From Rhizobiales bacterium Ga0077537 (GTDB lineage Bacteria; Pseudomonadota; Alphaproteobacteria; Rhizobiales; Hyphomicrobiaceae), in contig LNEM01000025.1 of assembly GCA_001464955.1 (NCBI GenBank), forward strand, positions 1 to 64,000: 64,000 nucleotides of DNA. The letters are read 5' to 3'. Below, one piece after another: positions 8,697-18,268 of the stretch. The notes under the pieces were generated by a model. It made no database searches and had not been told where the DNA came from. It worked only from the letters and a program-made list of their open reading frames with translations. The translations under genes and the position numbers were made by a program. The stretch's first letter is position 1; each line of letters starts with the position of its first letter.

Positions 8697-9527
8697 CTAA
8701 GCCAGGGCCTTCAGGGTTGGTGTTTGCGTCTCGGCGTAGGCTGGGATCGACAGCAGATCGGAGACCGTCGAGAACTCCAGTCCCTTGTCCCGCACCATGG
8801 GAACAAGCGCTCGCACCGCCCGCACGGTCTGGGTTTTGGTCCAGGTGGTCGCAAGCGCGCAACCGTCGTGAAACAGGATGATCGATCCACCGATGACCTG
8901 TGGTAGCGCGGTTCGGGCCATCAGTTCGCCGTCCGTTTCCGGGAGCTTCCAGTCGCGGGTGTAGACGTCCCACCCAACGACCGTGTAGCGACGCGAACTG
9001 AGCCGCGCACGCTCGAACGGTGAGAGCCACCCCCACGGCGGGCGATAGAGGCGTGGGACTTTGCCGATCGCATCTGCGATCACCCGCTCGGCGGCATCGA
9101 TATGATCCCCGCCCAGCGGCATGAGACCCTGCTTGCGGCTGTGGGACATGGAGTGATTGCCGACGTCGTGGCCTTCGCGCGCCGCCCTCGCCGCGATGTC
9201 AGGGTACTGCTGGACGTTCCAGCCCACGCAGAAGAAGGTCGCCGGCACGCCCAACTCGCCCAGAGCGTCCAGCAGATCCTCGGTGCATGGCCTGTTGGGC
9301 CCGTCGTCGAACGTCAGGCACACTCTGTTGTCGGTTCGTTTCCCGTAATTGACGTGGCCCCCGCCGAAAGGAGGGCTCAATGCGAGCGTCATGAGCTGAT
9401 TTGGCAGGCCGGTCGGCGCGAGCGCGTCCCAATTATCCTTGGCCATAGCCCAGCGACGCTTTTGCGCACCCGAAAAACTCGACGGCATAGAAATGTCTCT
9501 GAAGTCGAAGAGGCAACGAACTCGCAT
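8697..9527 (-). CDS. Polysaccharide deacetylase (NodB homology domain)
   Basis: A 276-residue carbohydrate esterase family 4 protein. All five NodB motifs can be read: LTFDDGPN, HDVGNHSMSHS with the metal-binding His-x3-His, RPPWGWLSP, GWDVYTRDW and ILFHDG. It removes N- or O-acetyl groups from a glycan. No strong signal peptide is visible, so it may act in the cytoplasm on lipid-linked oligosaccharide or leave by another route. Track start 9527 has GAGAG four bases upstream; internal ATGs at residues 14 and 28 would also leave the domain intact. It is transcribed against its neighbours, converging on the GT2 gene with only 31 bases between. Confidence 0.88.
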   Translation of the reverse strand: MRVRCLFDFRDISMPSSFSGAQKRRWAMAKDNWDALAPTGLPNQLMTLALSPPFGGGHVNYGKRTDNRVCLTFDDGPNRPCTEDLLDALGELGVPATFFCVGWNVQQYPDIAARAAREGHDVGNHSMSHSRKQGLMPLGGDHIDAAERVIADAIGKVPRLYRPPWGWLSPFERARLSSRRYTVVGWDVYTRDWKLPETDGELMARTALPQVIGGSIILFHDGCALATTWTKTQTVRAVRALVPMVRDKGLEFSTVSDLLSIPAYAETQTPTLKALA

Positions 9528-10384
9528 GGAACTCTCAAGGTCGGAAAAAAACTACCATGGCCCTCCGCATCGGTAAAGCGATGGTGGGACGAACACGGCT
9601 AAGTCCTATGGCTGGGCCAGACGCGAGGCAGTCACTGAACGCATGCCTCAATGTGTGAGGATAGCCCGTCGATCAAGTCGACGACACCGAATCTGCCATG
9701 TCATTGGAGCATGATCCCCGCCGAACGCGTGGCTTCATGACTTTCAACCATAATGCGCTAAAAGCGGGCCTAGAAATTGATCTGGAGATAAGTTCGCCTG
9801 AAGATGAGAGTAGATTATCGTTGCCTGTCGGGTCGACGAGCACATGAGTAGGTTTGCGGCGGGGGCCGACTGGATTGAGCTGGGACCCGAGTAGGCCAGC
9901 TGCATGTTGGCGTCTCGCCGAGATTTGCGGATGCTCCAAAGCCCTCTGTCGGTTTCCACGGCCCGATTGCCAGGCGAATACGTGTCGCAACCTGGTCTCT
10001 CGGTGACATGCTTCGCGACGTGTCGCTTCTGGGCCGGTGCTTGCATGCCATTGCCAATGAGCACGATTTCGATGGGACCCGTATTGTCGCCGCAAGACGC
10101 CCGTCACGGTTGGCTGCGCTCCGGACAACGCACTCTGCGGCGGGACGAGCACCTCCACAGGCGTCCGAGAGCCGATCGAGCATGACCACGACGAGATCGA
10201 CGAGAGGTCCATCTGGCTCGACATCGGGATCGCGACGCAAGCTCAGCGTAGTTGCGTGTGGCGTTGAGCCAGCGGTCTCGACATCGAGCCGGGTAGGGGT
10301 TTGGCGACACTCGGGGAAAATCGAGCGATGGTGATTCCGGTCGCTTGCATGCGACGCCAGGCGTCAATCTGGCAAGAGAATTGA
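9528..10384. other. 857-base stretch with no supported gene
   Basis: Overlapping ORFs on the minus strand (9673-10224, 9815-10240) and plus strand (10008-10334) have no recognisable domains, and their composition looks like decayed coding sequence. The segment separates the divergent deacetylase and GT1 genes and must contain their promoters. I saw no clear promoter motif. Confidence 0.45.
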
Positions 10385-11698
10385 ATGTACGATCTGTCCA
10401 CACTCCCGCCGCCAGGTGAACGTACCGTGAGCGACTTGACCAACCGTATCGACGACGACGCGCCACGGACCGCACCCGCCACGGCTCAAGCGCCCTCGCG
10501 GCCAGGGAGGGCGCTGCCCCGACGGGTTCTGCTCACCGTCTCTGGCACGATATCGCCAACCCTCGCGGCGGATATCGAAGCGCGAAAGCGGCCGCGGGCC
10601 GATTATCTGGAGATCGCGCGGCGGCTGGGGGCGGATCTCCTCGACTATGCCGGCGCTCGAGCCCTGACCGGCCGCGTCGGTTCTGCGCTGGAGAAACTTG
10701 GCGGTCCAAACCTTGTGCTGGCTTATGCCTGCTGGCGGATGCGGTCGCGCTACCGCGCGATTCTGACCGACGGCGAGCAGGTAGGCTTGCCTCTGGCGGC
10801 CTTGTTCAAGCTCATTCGACGGGGGCGCCCGCAGCACGTCATGATCACTCACGTCATCTCGCCACCCAAGAAGACGAGGGTGATCGACGCGTTGCGCCTC
10901 GTGTCTGGCATTGACCGGTTTGTCGTGTACTGCAGCCGGCAGCGCGAGTTCGTCCTCCATCGTTGGCGCTTGCAGCCCGAGCGTGTTCCCTGCATTCCGT
11001 TCATGGTCGACGCGGACTTTTTCGATCCCGTGACCGTGACGCCGCAGCCTGGACCTCGCCCGCGGATCTGCTCTGTCGGCCTCGAGCGCCGGGATTATCC
11101 GACCCTGCTTGCTGCCGTCGACGGCCTCGAGGTTGATCTCGTCGTAGCGGCCGCTTCTCCATGGTCGAAGCAGACCGATGGCATGTCGAGCGTGCGGATA
11201 CCTTCGAACGTCACCATCCGCCGCTTCACCCAATACGAGTTGCGGCAGCTCTACGCCGATTGCGACCTGATGGTGATGCCGCTGCAGGACGTCGATTTCC
11301 AGGCTGGTGTCACGGCGATCCTCGAAGCGATGGCCATGGGCAAGCCCGTCGTCTGTTCGCGGACCTCTGGCCAGACCGATGTCATCGTGGATGGCGTGAA
11401 TGGCTGCTACGTGCCGGTCGGCAATGCCTCGGCACTGAGGGCGCAGATCATCCATTTGCTGGAAAGGCCACAGGAACGGGCCCGGCTTGGCGCCGGGGCT
11501 CGCGAGGCTGTGGTGCAGCGCTTCACTCTCGATCGATATACGGAACGCCTTTTCACCATTCTGCAGGATGTCGGGTGCGGATGCGGCGAAGAAGGTGCGA
11601 CAACCAGCGCTGGCGGTCATGACGAGCGGAGCGCATCTGACGTGGCGTCGCCGCGTGCGGCTGATCTCAAAAGCTGGCGTCAGACGTCGGACGGGTAA
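10385..11698 (+). CDS. Glycosyltransferase family 1/4 (GT-B fold)
   Basis: A 437-residue GT-B enzyme. The C-terminal donor-binding half shows the family signature: ICSVGLERRDYPTLLAAV, then YADCDLMVMPLQDVDFQAGVTAILEAMAMGKPVVCSRTSGQTDVI, with the E-x7-E motif at the second half, and VQRFTLDRYTERLF near the end. The N-terminal 40 residues are Pro/Ala/Arg-rich and probably disordered. A GTG at 10427 is an alternative start. It opens a run of four plus-strand genes (transferase, acyltransferase, flippase, transferase) that looks like one operon. It probably adds one sugar of the repeat unit. Confidence 0.85.
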   Translation: MYDLSTLPPPGERTVSDLTNRIDDDAPRTAPATAQAPSRPGRALPRRVLLTVSGTISPTLAADIEARKRPRADYLEIARRLGADLLDYAGARALTGRVGSALEKLGGPNLVLAYACWRMRSRYRAILTDGEQVGLPLAALFKLIRRGRPQHVMITHVISPPKKTRVIDALRLVSGIDRFVVYCSRQREFVLHRWRLQPERVPCIPFMVDADFFDPVTVTPQPGPRPRICSVGLERRDYPTLLAAVDGLEVDLVVAAASPWSKQTDGMSSVRIPSNVTIRRFTQYELRQLYADCDLMVMPLQDVDFQAGVTAILEAMAMGKPVVCSRTSGQTDVIVDGVNGCYVPVGNASALRAQIIHLLERPQERARLGAGAREAVVQRFTLDRYTERLFTILQDVGCGCGEEGATTSAGGHDERSASDVASPRAADLKSWRQTSDG

Positions 11699-11747
11699 TC
11701 GTCGGCAGGAAAATACTCGCCTCAGCGCCGGCCGCGTAAGGTCGAAC

Positions 11748-12362
11748 ATGTCGAAGAGCATCGTCACAGTGCCGTCCGAACCAGAACGATCCCCTGCGTC
11801 CTCGCGGGCAACCGAGTTGCTCAGGGCGAAGCCGTCCGCGATCCTGAACAACGTCGGCGCAGTCCTTCGCGCCCGATGGTACCTGCGCGGCGCCACGTCG
11901 TTGGGCGCGCGGGTGCGCGTCTGGGGACGCCCGGTGGTCAATAACCACGGACAAATGATCATCCGTGACAGGGTGCGCCTCGTGTCGACGGTCGCCACGC
12001 TCGAACTGTCGGCAGGGGCGGGAGCCACCCTCGAGATCGGCGAGGGGACCTTCGTCAACTACGGCTGCTCGATCGCCGCTACCAAGCTTGTCAGCATCGG
12101 GGCGGGATGTAGCATCGGCACCCATGTCATCATCATCGACACGGACTTCCACGAGCTCGATCCCGAGCGCCGTGACCAACGGCCGCCGTCGCGGCCGGTC
12201 GTGCTCGAGGACAATGTATGGATCGGTGCGCGAGCGATCATCCTGCGCGGGGTGACGATCGGTGCCGGCAGCGCGGTGGGAGCGGGCAGCGTCGTCACGC
12301 GAAGCATTCCACCGCGTTCCCTCGCTGTGGGCCAGCCAGCCCGTGTCATCCGCCGGCTGTGA
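11748..12362 (+). CDS. Hexapeptide-repeat (LbH) acyltransferase
   Basis: A 204-residue left-handed beta-helix transferase of the WcaF/LacA type, probably O-acetylating a sugar of the repeat unit with acetyl-CoA. Hexad repeats run from about residue 60 (IIRDRVRLV) through VSIGAGCSIGTHVIIIDTDFHE to the conserved VWIGARAIILRGVTIGAGSAVGAGSVVT and the GQPARVI end. The His in the TDFH loop is the likely catalytic base. The track ORF begins far upstream inside the previous gene; ATG 11748 is the natural start. It resembles the second acyltransferase at 26647, including the shared PPSRPVV-E-D segment. Confidence 0.85.
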   Translation: MSKSIVTVPSEPERSPASSRATELLRAKPSAILNNVGAVLRARWYLRGATSLGARVRVWGRPVVNNHGQMIIRDRVRLVSTVATLELSAGAGATLEIGEGTFVNYGCSIAATKLVSIGAGCSIGTHVIIIDTDFHELDPERRDQRPPSRPVVLEDNVWIGARAIILRGVTIGAGSAVGAGSVVTRSIPPRSLAVGQPARVIRRL

Positions 12363-12417
12363 TGAAGCGAACGCTGACAGGTATCGTCATGCTCGCCCCC
12401 GACAATGGCCGCTCCCG

Positions 12418-13923
12418 ATGAATGAGGAGCGACAGGCGACGCCGACACCCCCGGTTCGGCCTCAAGGGCGAATTGCTCACAGCTTCCTGCTTCTGGGCGG
12501 CGGACAGATCGTCGGCGCCATCATCGGGCTCATTCTCAATGCAGTGCTGGGGCGCACTCTCGGCCCGTCGGACTTCGGATTGTACTTCCTGATAATCACG
12601 ATCGCCGGAGCGATGGGCCTGGTGGCAGACTGGGGACAGGCCAGCAACGTCGTCAGGGAGATTGCGAGCGGCGGACCGGACCGGGCGCGCTACATCGGCA
12701 GTGCCGCGGCACTGAGGACCATCCTGACATTCGTGGCAGCCGCCATCGCATCCTCCGTCGCATACGTGACGGGTCGGCCGGACCTCGTTGTAGTGCTTTC
12801 AGGAATCGCCGTGTTTGCCGGCTACCCGAACTACTTCGTGCAGTTCCTCGGCTATGCGCTGCGCGGAATCGATCGGACCGAACTCGATGTCCTCGCTCAG
12901 ATCTTGTCGAGGGCATTGCTCGCGATCATGATCATTTTCGCGCTGTACTTCGGCGGCGGCGTCGTCGCCGTGGTGCTGATTCAGGCCATGAGCGGCGTCA
13001 TCGTCCTTGGTGTAACTCTGAGAATGTTCAGGAGCGCAGGCCTTTCGATGGCCTGGCCGGACCGCGCGACGATGCAGGCCATCCTTGTTGCCGGAGCGCC
13101 GATCGTCGCGATGTCGTTGACGATCTCGGTGCAGGGCCTCATCGACGTTGCGTTACTCTCGATGCAGACGAACTCCGAATCTGTCGGCTGGCTCGGTGCG
13201 GCAAGGACATTCATCGGGATACTCGTGTCGCCTGCGATGGTTCTCGCCACGGCGTCGTTTCCCGAAATGTGCCGCGTCCATGATCGGCCCGACGAACTCC
13301 GTCGCGTCCTGGCGACCACCGCACGGCCGCTGCTGGCAGTTGGCGCATTAGCAAGTTGCGGCGTCTTCGTTCTTGCCCTGCCCGCCGTGCAGTTCGTCTA
13401 CGGCGCAGGACACTTCGACCCCGCGGCGCTCGCTCTCCAGGTCTTCGCGCCGTTCTTTCCCGTCTTCTTCGTCAACTTCCTGATCGGCTACGCGGCGGTC
13501 GCCATCGCGAAGAGCAGGGAAATCGCCATTGCGAAGGCAGTGTGCGTCGCCATCTCCGCCGTTCTGAGCTGGTTCTTGATCCCGCACTTCCACGCGAGTA
13601 TCGGCAACGGCGTCGTCGGCCTCATGATCTCGTTCTGCGCGGCCGAACTCTTGATGACCGCCGCTTACGTCGCCATCCTGCCACGTGGCACGGTCACCGG
13701 CGACATGCTGGTGCACGTCGCACGTGCGTACCTTTCGGCTGCCGTCGTCGCCGGTATCGCGCTCCAGTTCGCTCCCATGATGTCGTTCTGGCTCGCTCTC
13801 CCGCTCGTTCCCATCCTGTTTGGCGCAGTTGCGCTGATGACCGGACTTCTGCGCCTTGCGGATATCGAGACGATGGTCGGGATGGCCCGATCGTTTGCAG
13901 GCAGAATGAAGAAACCCGAATGA
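12418..13923 (+). CDS. Polysaccharide flippase (Wzx-like, MOP superfamily)
   Basis: About 501 residues with 12 or more hydrophobic segments, starting HSFLLLGGGQIVGAIIGLILNAVLGRTLGPSDFGLYFLI, a typical Wzx/PST N-terminus with the G-R-x-L-G-P-x-D-F-G-L-Y signature. It should flip the undecaprenyl-linked repeat unit across the inner membrane for polymerisation. ATG 12418 is chosen over the track's 12262 because the preceding residues overlap the acyltransferase gene and lack hydrophobic character. Its stop overlaps the start of the next transferase gene (ATGA), so the two are probably translationally coupled. Confidence 0.9.
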   Translation: MNEERQATPTPPVRPQGRIAHSFLLLGGGQIVGAIIGLILNAVLGRTLGPSDFGLYFLIITIAGAMGLVADWGQASNVVREIASGGPDRARYIGSAAALRTILTFVAAAIASSVAYVTGRPDLVVVLSGIAVFAGYPNYFVQFLGYALRGIDRTELDVLAQILSRALLAIMIIFALYFGGGVVAVVLIQAMSGVIVLGVTLRMFRSAGLSMAWPDRATMQAILVAGAPIVAMSLTISVQGLIDVALLSMQTNSESVGWLGAARTFIGILVSPAMVLATASFPEMCRVHDRPDELRRVLATTARPLLAVGALASCGVFVLALPAVQFVYGAGHFDPAALALQVFAPFFPVFFVNFLIGYAAVAIAKSREIAIAKAVCVAISAVLSWFLIPHFHASIGNGVVGLMISFCAAELLMTAAYVAILPRGTVTGDMLVHVARAYLSAAVVAGIALQFAPMMSFWLALPLVPILFGAVALMTGLLRLADIETMVGMARSFAGRMKKPE

Positions 13924-15140
13924 ACGATGGCTCCAGTGAGGACATGATCGTGGCACAGGATGGCCGTGAGGCCGCGTCAGGCTCCGCCTCTGGCAGCGCC
14001 CGTCGTGCGCGGACCTGCAACATCGGCTTCGTGTTGGAGCAGGCCCTCGGGCACATTACGCACACGAAGAACCTTCAGGCCCATGTGCAGAACGATCCTG
14101 AGGTCAGCCCGTCTTGGGCACTGATCGACTTCAAGGCAGAAGGTATCGGCGCGCGCATTCCGGTGTTTCGCAGCAATTGGTCGGTACGCGCGGGCATCAG
14201 AGCCAACCGTCAGCTCGCGGCCATCGCCCGCACGACGCGGCTCGATGTCCTGTTCTTCCACACTCAGGTGCCAGCGGTCCTGGCGCAGCGCTGGATGCAT
14301 CGCATCCCCAGCATCGTCTCCCTCGACGCGACGCCCCTTCAGTATGACGCCCTCGGCGCTTTCTATCAGCACGAAGCGGGACCCCGATGGCTCGAGACCA
14401 TCAAGTGGCATCTAAACCGCGACTGCTATCGCGCCGCTCGTCAGATCGTCGTGTGGGCCGAGTGGACGCAGCGGGGGCTCGTCGCCGACTACGAGGTGCC
14501 TGATGACAAGATCACAGTCATACCTCCAGGCGTGATCGTTCGCGATTGGGAACGAAAGGATCAGCGCCGTGCCGAGTCCAGCATGGTCAGGATACTGTTC
14601 GTCGGCGGTGACCTCCGCCGCAAGGGCGGACATCTGTTGCTTAAGGCCTTTCGTGAGTTGCGCACGCCCTCGCTTGAACTGCACCTCGTCACCAAGGACG
14701 CGGTGCCGCCGGAGCCGGGGCTCTTCGTCTACAACGACATGCAGCCGAACAGCGCTGAGCTGAAGGCGCTTTACCACCGCTGCGATATCTTCGCGCTGCC
14801 GACGTCTGGCGATTGCCTGCCGATGGTGTTGTCGGAAGCTGGCGCCGCAGGGCTTGCCGTGGTGTCGACCGACGTGGCCGGCATTCCCGAGATCGTCCGC
14901 CACGAGCAAACCGGACTGACCGTTCCTGCCGGCGACGGCAACGCGCTCACGGCAGCTCTGCGCCCGTTGATTGCCGACCCGCAGCTTCGCCTTGATCTTG
15001 GCGCCCGCGCGCACCGGCACGTGAGCCGATACTACGATGCCGACAAGAACTCGACGCGTCTGCTGAGCCTCCTCAAGGCCGAGGCGCGCACCTCCGTTGG
15101 GGGCCGGGACAGCAAGTCATCGGCCCACGAACGCCGATAG
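13920..15140 (+). CDS. Glycosyltransferase family 4 (GT-B fold)
   Basis: A 406-residue GT4 enzyme: N-terminal acceptor domain with VSLDATPLQYDALGAFY, then ILFVGGDLRRKGGHLLLKAF opening the donor domain, and YHRCDIFALPTSGDCLPMVLSEAGAAGLAVVSTDVAGIPEIV carrying the E-x7-E region. It resembles the transferase at 27293 along its length (shared D-x-TPLQ and FVGGD-RRKGG motifs), so the two are probably paralogues. Start ATG 13920 overlaps the flippase stop; ATG 13944 is an alternative. The 3' end overlaps the convergent glucanase gene by 24 bases. Confidence 0.87.
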   Translation: MNDGSSEDMIVAQDGREAASGSASGSARRARTCNIGFVLEQALGHITHTKNLQAHVQNDPEVSPSWALIDFKAEGIGARIPVFRSNWSVRAGIRANRQLAAIARTTRLDVLFFHTQVPAVLAQRWMHRIPSIVSLDATPLQYDALGAFYQHEAGPRWLETIKWHLNRDCYRAARQIVVWAEWTQRGLVADYEVPDDKITVIPPGVIVRDWERKDQRRAESSMVRILFVGGDLRRKGGHLLLKAFRELRTPSLELHLVTKDAVPPEPGLFVYNDMQPNSAELKALYHRCDIFALPTSGDCLPMVLSEAGAAGLAVVSTDVAGIPEIVRHEQTGLTVPAGDGNALTAALRPLIADPQLRLDLGARAHRHVSRYYDADKNSTRLLSLLKAEARTSVGGRDSKSSAHERR

Positions 15141-17153
15141 TAACCGGATGAAGTAGACTTGGTACCCGGTCGAAGGTTCGGTGACCTCCCAGGAATTGGC
15201 CGGCCAGTTGTCGTTGAACTGCAGATAGGATTTGGCGGGAGGCTGGCCCATCGGGGGATGGAAGTTCAGCGCACATATCGCGTTGGCGGCCGAACTCCAG
15301 CAGGCAGGTTTCCCCGCATCCCGCGTGCAGCAGCCGTCGCGGCCGAAGGATGGATTGGGCCCACCGACCAGGAAGCCGGGCGGGGGGCCAGGGCGCCCGC
15401 CGCCGGTGCTCTCCCATCGCGTGCGCTTTGCGAACCAGGCGTGAAACATCGTGTTGGCGGAGTGCGCCGCACCAGCGCGGCCCATGTTCGTCAGGTAGAC
15501 GAGACCGAGTGGATTGACCCCGTGGATGTAATGCACGTAGTCGAGTGCGGCGGCGCGGGCAGCGGTCCGCACTTCCTGATCCTCGGCGTAGTTGGCAACG
15601 AGCATCATGACCCGTCCCTGCATCGCCTTCGCCTTGTTGCTACCCCACGTGTAGTCCGGGATCGGTGCCCGGTATGGATCCGTGCGATCGAGATCGACGG
15701 CGAACGTCCTCGCCTCAGCTCCGGCGTGGCCCAGGAACCAGGAGCGAATTCTGTGCGACACCTGCTCCGCGACGGCCGCGGTGCCGGCAAGCCGTAACAA
15801 GGCATCGTGCGTGTCGACCTCCCAAAGCGTTGGGGCGTACGCGGGGATCATGGCATCGACGTCCGCCACCGCGGCTACCCGCAAATCCGCGTCGCCAGTG
15901 GCCTCATGGAGATACAATGCAGCCTCGAACCTCGCCAGTCTGCGGTCGCGCTCGCTGAGTTCCTGCTGTCCGTGCGCAAGCCCCTTCGAGCCTGGCTGCC
16001 GCGCCTCGTCGTTATTGTAGTAGAGAATGCCGGGGTTCTGCTCCGCCCACTGCCACGCCCGCCGCGCTCGCTCAGCCAAGTCCTCGCCGAACGATCTCGA
16101 CGACGCATCGCTGAGCGATCGGTAGATCAGTGATGCTCGGGCGAAGGCGGCGGCCGTCGAGAGTGTTGCGGCGGTTGTGGGTGGGCCGTAGAAGCTGGGG
16201 CCCGTTGCCGCCGAGGGAGGGCTGCCTCCCGCCAACGCTTGAACGCACAGAACCGAGCCGTCTTCGGCCTGCATTCGCACCAGCCACTCGAGGCCCCACC
16301 TGACTTCATCGAGCAGGTCGGGGTTCCCGTTCCCTGATTCCGGGATTTCGGTATCGTCGCCGAACGCTGCCGGGCTTTCGCTGTACGCGCTCAGCAGCAC
16401 CAGGATGTTACGCGCCGTCCACGTCGTATACTTGTTGTAGTCGCCAGCGTCGTACCACCCGCCGCGCAGATCCCTGACGGGCGGCGAGGAGCCAGGAAAC
16501 GCCGCGGGCCACGGTCGCGATTGAGCGTCCTGCCCCGGGCCGAGATGGCTCGCCCGGTCCGCCCACGCCGCACCGGCATGCTCCGGCAACTTTGCGGAGC
16601 CCGCACGCTGGTAGAAGAGCATCCTCACCGCGTGTTTGAGGACGTCACGATAGACGTCCTCTGCGATCTTGAAGTCTGCAGAGCGGAGCCCCCGGTCGAG
16701 ATCAACGACGACGTAGCGTCCGGGACGTTTGACGTCGGAAAAGTCGAACCACCATGCGCGATCGCCGGAGCGAGGATCGACTTGGCCCTGGTTCCAGAGG
16801 ACAACGTCGGCCGTCTTCATGACGGCGCCACTTGCGGCGTCGACCAGAGCCATGCGGCCCCCCGGTGTGAAGCGGGCCACGCTGTCGTAACCGACGACCG
16901 GATCGCGGATCACGGCGATCTTCCGGCTAGCCGGCAGGTAACCGAACTGGTCGACGACGATCGCCGGAACAGGACCGTTGCGGCTCATTCCGGGCGACGA
17001 CTGGAGCGAGAGGGCATCGGGCACCAGGAGCGCCGTGGCACCTTCGCGATCGCTATCCGCGGCATCCGCGCCACTCGTCATTGCGAGCATGAGAACCGCT
17101 GCGGCCACCGCCGTTTGCGCCGCCGTCCGTGATCTCCGCCCGCGAGGCATCAT
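15117..17153 (-). CDS. Secreted glycoside hydrolase family 9 (endoglucanase-type)
   Basis: The 678-residue product has a twin-Arg-flavoured signal peptide (RRSRTAAQTAVAAAVLMLAMTSGADAAD), an N-terminal Ig-like cellulase module beginning VDQFGYLPASRKIAVI, then a GH9 (alpha/alpha)6 barrel. Catalytic landmarks are visible: GGWYDAGDYNKYT with the paired Asp, GVNPLGLVYLTNMG, and the C-terminal SWEVTEPSTGYQVYF that holds the proton-donor Glu. GH9 enzymes cleave beta-1,4-glucans. The track's 131 extra residues are out-of-frame leader from the previous gene; ATG 17153 overlaps that gene's TGA. Placement in an export locus suggests trimming or release of a beta-1,4-linked exopolysaccharide. Confidence 0.9.
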   Translation of the reverse strand: MMPRGRRSRTAAQTAVAAAVLMLAMTSGADAADSDREGATALLVPDALSLQSSPGMSRNGPVPAIVVDQFGYLPASRKIAVIRDPVVGYDSVARFTPGGRMALVDAASGAVMKTADVVLWNQGQVDPRSGDRAWWFDFSDVKRPGRYVVVDLDRGLRSADFKIAEDVYRDVLKHAVRMLFYQRAGSAKLPEHAGAAWADRASHLGPGQDAQSRPWPAAFPGSSPPVRDLRGGWYDAGDYNKYTTWTARNILVLLSAYSESPAAFGDDTEIPESGNGNPDLLDEVRWGLEWLVRMQAEDGSVLCVQALAGGSPPSAATGPSFYGPPTTAATLSTAAAFARASLIYRSLSDASSRSFGEDLAERARRAWQWAEQNPGILYYNNDEARQPGSKGLAHGQQELSERDRRLARFEAALYLHEATGDADLRVAAVADVDAMIPAYAPTLWEVDTHDALLRLAGTAAVAEQVSHRIRSWFLGHAGAEARTFAVDLDRTDPYRAPIPDYTWGSNKAKAMQGRVMMLVANYAEDQEVRTAARAAALDYVHYIHGVNPLGLVYLTNMGRAGAAHSANTMFHAWFAKRTRWESTGGGRPGPPPGFLVGGPNPSFGRDGCCTRDAGKPACWSSAANAICALNFHPPMGQPPAKSYLQFNDNWPANSWEVTEPSTGYQVYFIRLLSAFVGR

Positions 17154-18268
17154 TTCTTGATCGCTTCCACGGCGGCAATTCCCGGAAGCGGCCGACGACC
17201 GAGCAACACCCGCACGAGCCAGCGCTGGACCGGCTGCTCGAAGTACATCCAGCTCACGTAGGCCGCTACGAGGCAGAGTGCGACGAACACGAACCCTGCC
17301 CACGGCGTGTAGGCCGCGATCTTGGTTCCCCAAATCACCTGAGGCAGGCCGGCAAAGCCGATCATCAGCGGGGTCTGCAGGAGATACACCGAATAGGAGA
17401 TCCCGCCCGCCAGCCAGGCGACGGAGTTGCCCCAGGATCGAAAGCGCGTTCTGAGTGCGAGCACGAGCAGTGCAGGAAATGCTACGATGACGATCAGGCA
17501 ATCGACGATCCCGTTGGCTGCCGGGGACGCGCCGCGAGGCAGACAAACCAATGCGAGGGTCGCCACCAATCCGAACATCAACGGAGCGGGACCGAAAAAG
17601 CGGCTCTCGGCGGGCGGCCGCATTCCCCGGTAGAGATAAACGCCGAGAAAGAACGTGAACGCTACGCGTGGAAAGCCGTACACGAAATTAGCCGTCGACC
17701 AGCCAACGTCGATGTTGCCGTAAGCGATACCCACTGCCATGAGCATGCAACCGCTCAGGCCGATGATCACGAGGAGCAGGCCCCGGGTCAGGAAGGGCAC
17801 CAGCAGTATGTAGGCGAGGTTGGCCACCAGCTCGAAAAAGATCGACCACGCTGCCCCGTTCAAGGGAAACAGGAACTCGGTGGGGCTCATCGGCGAGGGC
17901 AACGACGCGCCGTTGGAGATCGCGGTTACAGCGATCGCAAAGGGGTCGAGGCCTCCCCACTCGCGCTGCGCTCGCGGAAGCTGGACCATCAGCCCGATCA
18001 AAGTGGTCAGCGCAACCAGCGGCCACAGCCTTGCCACGCGCAGGGCCACGAACTCGAAGAAACCGAGGCCGGCCTCGATTTTCCTCTCGTAGCTGTTGGC
18101 GATAACGAATCCGCTCAAAAGGAAGAAGAAGTCGACGCAGAGGTAGCCGCGCTGGAAGCGGCTGTGGTCGTCCCAGAAAAGAAACTGAATATGATAAAGG
18201 AGCACCAGAAGCGCGGCGAGCCCACGGCACAGGTCCAGTGAGCGAATATGTTCTGTCGTCCTCGGCAC
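17150..18268 (-). CDS. Membrane O-acyltransferase (acyltransferase family 3)
   Basis: A roughly 372-residue OafA/YrhL-type integral membrane protein with about ten hydrophobic segments. The opening RSLDLCRGLAALLVLLYH carries the R-G-x-A-A and catalytic His typical of the family, and FFFLLSGFVIA and RVARLWPL (the R-x-x-R motif) follow. It transfers acyl groups, usually acetyl or succinyl, to extracytoplasmic glycans. GTG 18268 is preferred: the track's TTG at 18349 would add 27 residues that overlap an AT-rich leader. It ends in an ATGA overlap with the GH9 gene, so the two form an operon. Confidence 0.87.
   Translation of the reverse strand: MPRTTEHIRSLDLCRGLAALLVLLYHIQFLFWDDHSRFQRGYLCVDFFFLLSGFVIANSYERKIEAGLGFFEFVALRVARLWPLVALTTLIGLMVQLPRAQREWGGLDPFAIAVTAISNGASLPSPMSPTEFLFPLNGAAWSIFFELVANLAYILLVPFLTRGLLLVIIGLSGCMLMAVGIAYGNIDVGWSTANFVYGFPRVAFTFFLGVYLYRGMRPPAESRFFGPAPLMFGLVATLALVCLPRGASPAANGIVDCLIVIVAFPALLVLALRTRFRSWGNSVAWLAGGISYSVYLLQTPLMIGFAGLPQVIWGTKIAAYTPWAGFVFVALCLVAAYVSWMYFEQPVQRWLVRVLLGRRPLPGIAAVEAIKK

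Noticed and set aside
17154-17546. 131-residue N-terminal extension of the GH9 ORF
   Set aside because: It is the shadow frame of the acyltransferase gene; a signal peptide starts at ATG 17153.
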